A DNA stretch of 8,523 nt, from NCBI GenBank assembly GCA_029863105.1, contig JAOTWC010000056.1:1-8523 (forward strand), in the 5' to 3' direction. The position numbers were made by a program, and so were the translations under genes. Below the pieces are notes generated by a model. That model worked only from the letters and a program-made list of their open reading frames with translations, made no database searches and was not told the DNA's origin. Source of the stretch: Gemmatimonadota bacterium. Lineage in GTDB: Bacteria; Gemmatimonadota; Gemmatimonadetes; Palauibacterales; Palauibacteraceae. Shown here in pieces: positions 5,909 to 8,523 of this stretch (positions are counted from its first letter, which is position 1; each line of letters begins with the position of its first letter).

Positions 5909-5951
5909 TGGAGCCGACCGGGATCGAACCGGTGACCTCCTGCTTGCAAAG
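5909..5951 (-). pseudogene. 3' half of a tRNA-Ala(TGC) gene, copy B (att-like fragment)
   Basis: Read on the minus strand: C, loop TTTGCAA (anticodon TGC), GCAGG, AGGTC, T-arm ACCGG-TTCGATC-CCGGT with all five pairs intact, acceptor strand CGGCTCC and discriminator A, then TTT in place of an encoded CCA. The 5' half is missing: upstream sequence (GCAGTGGC) cannot form the anticodon stem, and no D-arm follows. The fragment is the intact version of copy A at 1310-1352, on the same strand and with the same break point. A GTGCT/AGCAC hairpin lies just beyond its 3' end (5889-5902). Best explained as a displaced 3' attachment half; an intact tRNA-Ala would be expected to the right of the window. 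Confidence 0.82.
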
Positions 5952-5964
5952 CCACTGCGGAGCC

Positions 5965-6009
5965 GCCGACTGGCGCCGAGGAGCGCCGAGGTACGCCGAG
6001 CTTTGCCGA
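5965..6009. repeat. 10-bp phased array of GCCGA next to tRNA fragment B
   Basis: GCCGA occurs at 5965, 5975, 5985, 5995 and 6005, exactly 10 bp apart. The preceding base is C in four of the five copies. The array starts 14 bp from the tRNA break point. The 10-bp phase would put five protein contacts on nearly one face of the helix. Degenerate units may continue at 6014 and 6025. It lies outside any gene that I can support. Confidence 0.7.
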
Positions 6010-6048
6010 TGGTGCGCTGACTGACGCCAGGTGGAGCCCGCTCACGCT

Positions 6049-6065
6049 GTGACAGTTCCGTGACA
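6049..6065. repeat. GTGACA direct repeat
   Basis: GTGACA occurs at 6049-6054 and again at 6060-6065, 11 bp apart, preceded by GCTCAC at 6040. The word GTGAC/GTCAC also occurs beside tRNA fragment A (1424-1453). It sits just after the stop codon of the GWxTD-like gene. Confidence 0.4.
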
Positions 6066-6080
6066 CCGCTTTCCAGCCAT

Positions 6081-8045
6081 CTAGCGTCGACCGACTTGTC
6101 CCGACGTCCCCTGGCCACTCTCCCTGACAAACAGGTCGGTGATGGCCGGCAAGCTGTACGTCTTCGAATCCGCGTCTTGGACTCTCACGGCCAGCATATA
6201 CACTCCGGGTGCAGTCCCGCCAAGCTCTAGTCGCAGGTGATGCCGGCCTATATCTCCGCTCATCTCTGCTTCGAACTGCAGCCGGAAAGCCAACTCGGTT
6301 CCCTGAAGTCGCCAGACATCTTCAGCGTCTTCGGCCGCGACCAGCCGAAGCTCGACATCATACTTACCTCCACTACGGACTCCGTAGGCTTCAAAATACG
6401 TATGTATCGTTCCATCCGGATTGGTCATATGGGCTGGAGATACTTGGAGATAGCTGTGCCCATCACGAGTCCAGCCGCCACCGTCATACTGTGCCACGGC
6501 GATGTCGCTGACCTGCGGCAGACCTCCGACAGCCGGTACCGTAACGGTATCATGGCTCCAAGAACCGGTACCCGGGGCATTGAGGTCGTCGATGACAACG
6601 GTTAAGGGTAGAGGACCAGGATCCGCCGAGAATACGTCTCGGAGTGTGACACCCGCATCATCGTCCACCGACCCTGCCAGGAGCGAGCGACTTGGCAGGT
6701 CTTTGATCACTATACCCGCAGGGGTCAATAGAGAATAACGGCCGGCTACATCCAGCGTAGCGACGTCGCCGTCATCGCTTGAGTGCCCAAGGTCACCGGC
6801 CCGGACCGACGAGAGAAGCCAAACCTGCCACCGCCCCAGTGATGGATTCAAGAAACGGAGCGTTTCAACGAGAGTCCGGACTGTCGGCTGGACGGCCGGC
6901 ACGTCGGGAACAGTCTCCAACAGATTTGCGATATTCTCGGCCGAAGCTTGAGCCTCAGAGCGTCGATCGGCCTGATTTTCAACTGCATCAAGCGCACGTT
7001 CCCATGGGTCGCGCAGCTGCCGTGAAGCTTGTCTCCCAGCTGCTTTCATCCGAGCATGGACTACAGATTTCGGAAGATTCGAGTTGGCGACGTACTTTTG
7101 AAAGAACATCGTGCCCGGCCAACCCCCAACCCCGAGCACGAATCGATAGTCGCCGTCGGCTCGGCCTGCTCCCTGAGCGAAACAGAAGATGTTATAGCCG
7201 TCGGAACGCCAATATGGCCAACATGTTCCGGCTTCCCCCGCCAGACTTGCGCCCGCAGCTTCCTGCTGATCCGACGCTAGGTCGCTGGCACGTCCCGAAA
7301 ACCCCTCGGTCGTCTCTGGATAGCCTATTCGGACGTACACTAGGCCACGGTCATCGAAAGCAAGGCCCGTCGGTCTGCCGCCATAATCTGCAGAGTCTCT
7401 GTGGACCCTGGCCCGCGGGATCCAATACCAGTCCCTCGCGTGGGCTAGCCGTCTGTAGTGAAGGGCGAGCCGCGCGTCAGTCGTACTAGCCATGCGATGA
7501 GCCCGCTCGCCCCAGAAGACTCGGAGCCAGTCACACGTCTCGACCCCCGGTCGAATCAGGGGCCATTCCTCTGATTCCGGTGGCGTAAACACCGCCAAGA
7601 GATCCCACTCAATCTCGTGTCTGGTAGTGCTATCTTCGGCTGCGCAAGCTTGCCAGTAATCCTGAGCGCCCCTGGCTCGATCCACGTCGAGTTCCAGGAG
7701 AATCCTTGCCCGCTCGAGTTGTGCGAGTGATTTGAGACTCGGCGAGACTACCCGATCCAGTGCTGATTCTCCTAGCTCCTGCTGGCCGGCCCGTCGCCAG
7801 AGCCGGGCAATCAGAATCCAGTCATTCTCAGATGTGGGAAAACCAGATGATACTAGGAGGTCCCCCAAGACCTCAGCGACACGCGCAGAGTCTGGATTTC
7901 CGCGAAACGGATCCAGTAGCTCTGCGACGTCCGCTGGCGCTTCAATCGCGGAGCCTCTTACTGGCACCGGTTCTTGGGCTCGTGCAGCACTCGACCACAC
8001 GCAAAGGCCTATGAGACCAAGGACATATCTCTGCCAATTGGCCAT
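6081..8045 (-). CDS. GWxTD-domain-like secreted protein
   Basis: The 654-residue product has a signal peptide (hydrophobic residues 8-20, cleavage likely at SAARA|QE after residue 23). Residues about 40-135 are helical and TPR-like. Residues about 172-243 resemble the GWxTD domain core: LRVFWGERAHR (174-184), HYRRLAHARDWYW (196-208), and DDRGLVYVRIGYPE (231-244), the counterpart of the family's RG-VY-R-G-P block. The GW.TD motif itself is replaced by GRPTGLAFDD. Residues about 510-640 match the usual C-terminal beta domain of these proteins in Gemmatimonadota (SDIAVAQY, then TYFEAYGV and GKYDVELRL). The family is extracytoplasmic and of unknown function. ATG 8045 is preceded by GGAGG with a four-base spacer. 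The cysteine-rich gene lies upstream on the same strand with a 148-bp gap. No terminator is visible after the stop. Confidence 0.85.
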   Translation of the reverse strand: MANWQRYVLGLIGLCVWSSAARAQEPVPVRGSAIEAPADVAELLDPFRGNPDSARVAEVLGDLLVSSGFPTSENDWILIARLWRRAGQQELGESALDRVVSPSLKSLAQLERARILLELDVDRARGAQDYWQACAAEDSTTRHEIEWDLLAVFTPPESEEWPLIRPGVETCDWLRVFWGERAHRMASTTDARLALHYRRLAHARDWYWIPRARVHRDSADYGGRPTGLAFDDRGLVYVRIGYPETTEGFSGRASDLASDQQEAAGASLAGEAGTCWPYWRSDGYNIFCFAQGAGRADGDYRFVLGVGGWPGTMFFQKYVANSNLPKSVVHARMKAAGRQASRQLRDPWERALDAVENQADRRSEAQASAENIANLLETVPDVPAVQPTVRTLVETLRFLNPSLGRWQVWLLSSVRAGDLGHSSDDGDVATLDVAGRYSLLTPAGIVIKDLPSRSLLAGSVDDDAGVTLRDVFSADPGPLPLTVVIDDLNAPGTGSWSHDTVTVPAVGGLPQVSDIAVAQYDGGGWTRDGHSYLQVSPAHMTNPDGTIHTYFEAYGVRSGGKYDVELRLVAAEDAEDVWRLQGTELAFRLQFEAEMSGDIGRHHLRLELGGTAPGVYMLAVRVQDADSKTYSLPAITDLFVRESGQGTSGQVGRR

Positions 8046-8118
8046 GCTACCTCCGTACCGGACGACCCCATCCCTCGGCGGTAAGGTCTTCGACCAGTCC
8101 CGAGAGCCACGAGCACCC

Positions 8119-8147
8119 GGCGGGGCCTCCGGAGGTCTCTACCCGCC
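8119..8147 (-). promoter_or_regulatory. Nested inverted repeat between the two right-hand genes
   Basis: The arms GGCGGG (8119-8124) and CCCGCC (8142-8147) enclose the perfect palindrome CCTCCGGAGG (8126-8135). It lies between the stop of the cysteine-rich gene (8194) and the start of the GWxTD-like gene (8045). No T-run follows on the minus strand. It may be a terminator, a leader structure or an operator; no strong promoter was found in this gap. Confidence 0.35.
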
Positions 8148-8193
8148 AGGTTGCCCGGGGTGTCACATGGTGATCAACGTAATTCCAAAATGC

Positions 8194-8523
8194 CTACTCA
8201 GGCTGGAACGGGTCACCATAGTTATTTCCGAAGCAGCAGGTGAACGACGGACAGACAGCTCCCGACCAGTACTGCCCCCCCCCGGTGTTAAGAATCTTAC
8301 TGCCGGGGTCCGACGGGTCCGGTATCGAGTCGGTACTAGCTACACACTGTCTGTCAAACAATGCGTGCGCCGTATTTGCTTCGAAGGCTGGGCGGCAGAA
8401 GTCGACTGCAAACTCACCTGCGCCTATCTGCTCGGAACACAGTCCTCCCCCTTCCGGCGGAGGGAGCTCGCAACTGATCTGAGGTACAGGTGTGCCACCA
8501 CACACATGTTCGATGCAACACGC
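8194..8523 (-). CDS. Cysteine-rich protein, C-terminal part, start beyond right edge
   Basis: The frame is open from the right edge to TAG 8194-8196, giving about 109 residues; a GTG at 8505 exists, but the frame continues upstream in the same style, so the true start is likely outside. The sequence is dense in Cys (11, including CC pairs near both ends), Gly, Pro and Asp, and lacks membrane segments. It ends in VCPSFTCCFGNNYGDPFQPE. Cys spacing is irregular and fits no zinc ribbon or ferredoxin pattern. A secreted, disulfide-stabilised protein is the simplest reading; a modified peptide precursor cannot be excluded. I do not recognise a family. It precedes the GWxTD-like gene on the same strand. 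Confidence 0.6.
   Translation of the reverse strand, partial: ACCIEHVCGGTPVPQISCELPPPEGGGLCSEQIGAGEFAVDFCRPAFEANTAHALFDRQCVASTDSIPDPSDPGSKILNTGGGQYWSGAVCPSFTCCFGNNYGDPFQPE

Noticed and set aside
5909..5951. Functional tRNA-Ala gene
   Set aside because: No D-arm, 5' acceptor strand or 5' anticodon stem can be found beyond the anticodon loop in either copy.
5965..6030. CRISPR array
   Set aside because: Repeat unit is only 10 bp, with a 5-base core and no spacers of CRISPR size; no cas genes are present.
6779..7489. 236-codon plus-strand frame
   Set aside because: Antisense to the GWxTD-like gene, with an Arg/Pro/Ser-rich product typical of shadows.

Overview
The window looks like chromosomal DNA from an uncultured member of the Gemmatimonadota or a close relative. 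This is inferred from remembered family resemblance: a GWxTD-like secreted protein, a lipoprotein with a GRTLPIKF-type domain followed by a ZU5-like domain and a beta-helix, DUF4386 and DUF454 membrane proteins, strong AGGAGG-type ribosome sites and GC-rich codons. No search was possible.

Layout. Positions 1-1233 (minus strand) hold a DUF4386 membrane protein followed by the N-terminal half of a voltage-gated ion channel that runs off the left edge. Positions 1312-1352 carry a 3' half of a tRNA-Ala(TGC) gene, followed by a perfect inverted repeat and short direct repeats. Positions 1514-4559 (plus strand) hold two predicted lipoproteins: a 696-residue ZU5/beta-helix protein and a 192-residue protein of unknown function. 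Each is preceded by a nearly identical regulatory cassette of about 89 bp and an identical 13-nt ribosome-site block. Hairpins follow both genes. Positions 4774-5709 (minus strand) hold a small secreted protein and a DUF454 membrane protein, possibly one operon. Positions 5909-5951 carry a second, cleaner copy of the same tRNA-Ala 3' half, again followed by phased short direct repeats. Positions 6081-8523 (minus strand) hold the GWxTD-like secreted protein and the C-terminal part of a cysteine-rich protein.

Interpretation. Both tRNA fragments lie on the same strand and lose tRNA homology at the same place, the 5' side of the anticodon loop. Both have short direct repeats on the same flank. 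This is what repeated site-specific integration into one tRNA-Ala gene would leave: each new element restores the tRNA and pushes an old 3' half outward. The segment at about 1312-5911 would then be a decayed island of about 4.6 kb carrying mostly cell-surface genes. No integrase is visible in the window, so this is a hypothesis. The duplicated promoter cassette in front of two unrelated lipoproteins suggests a shared expression switch for surface proteins.
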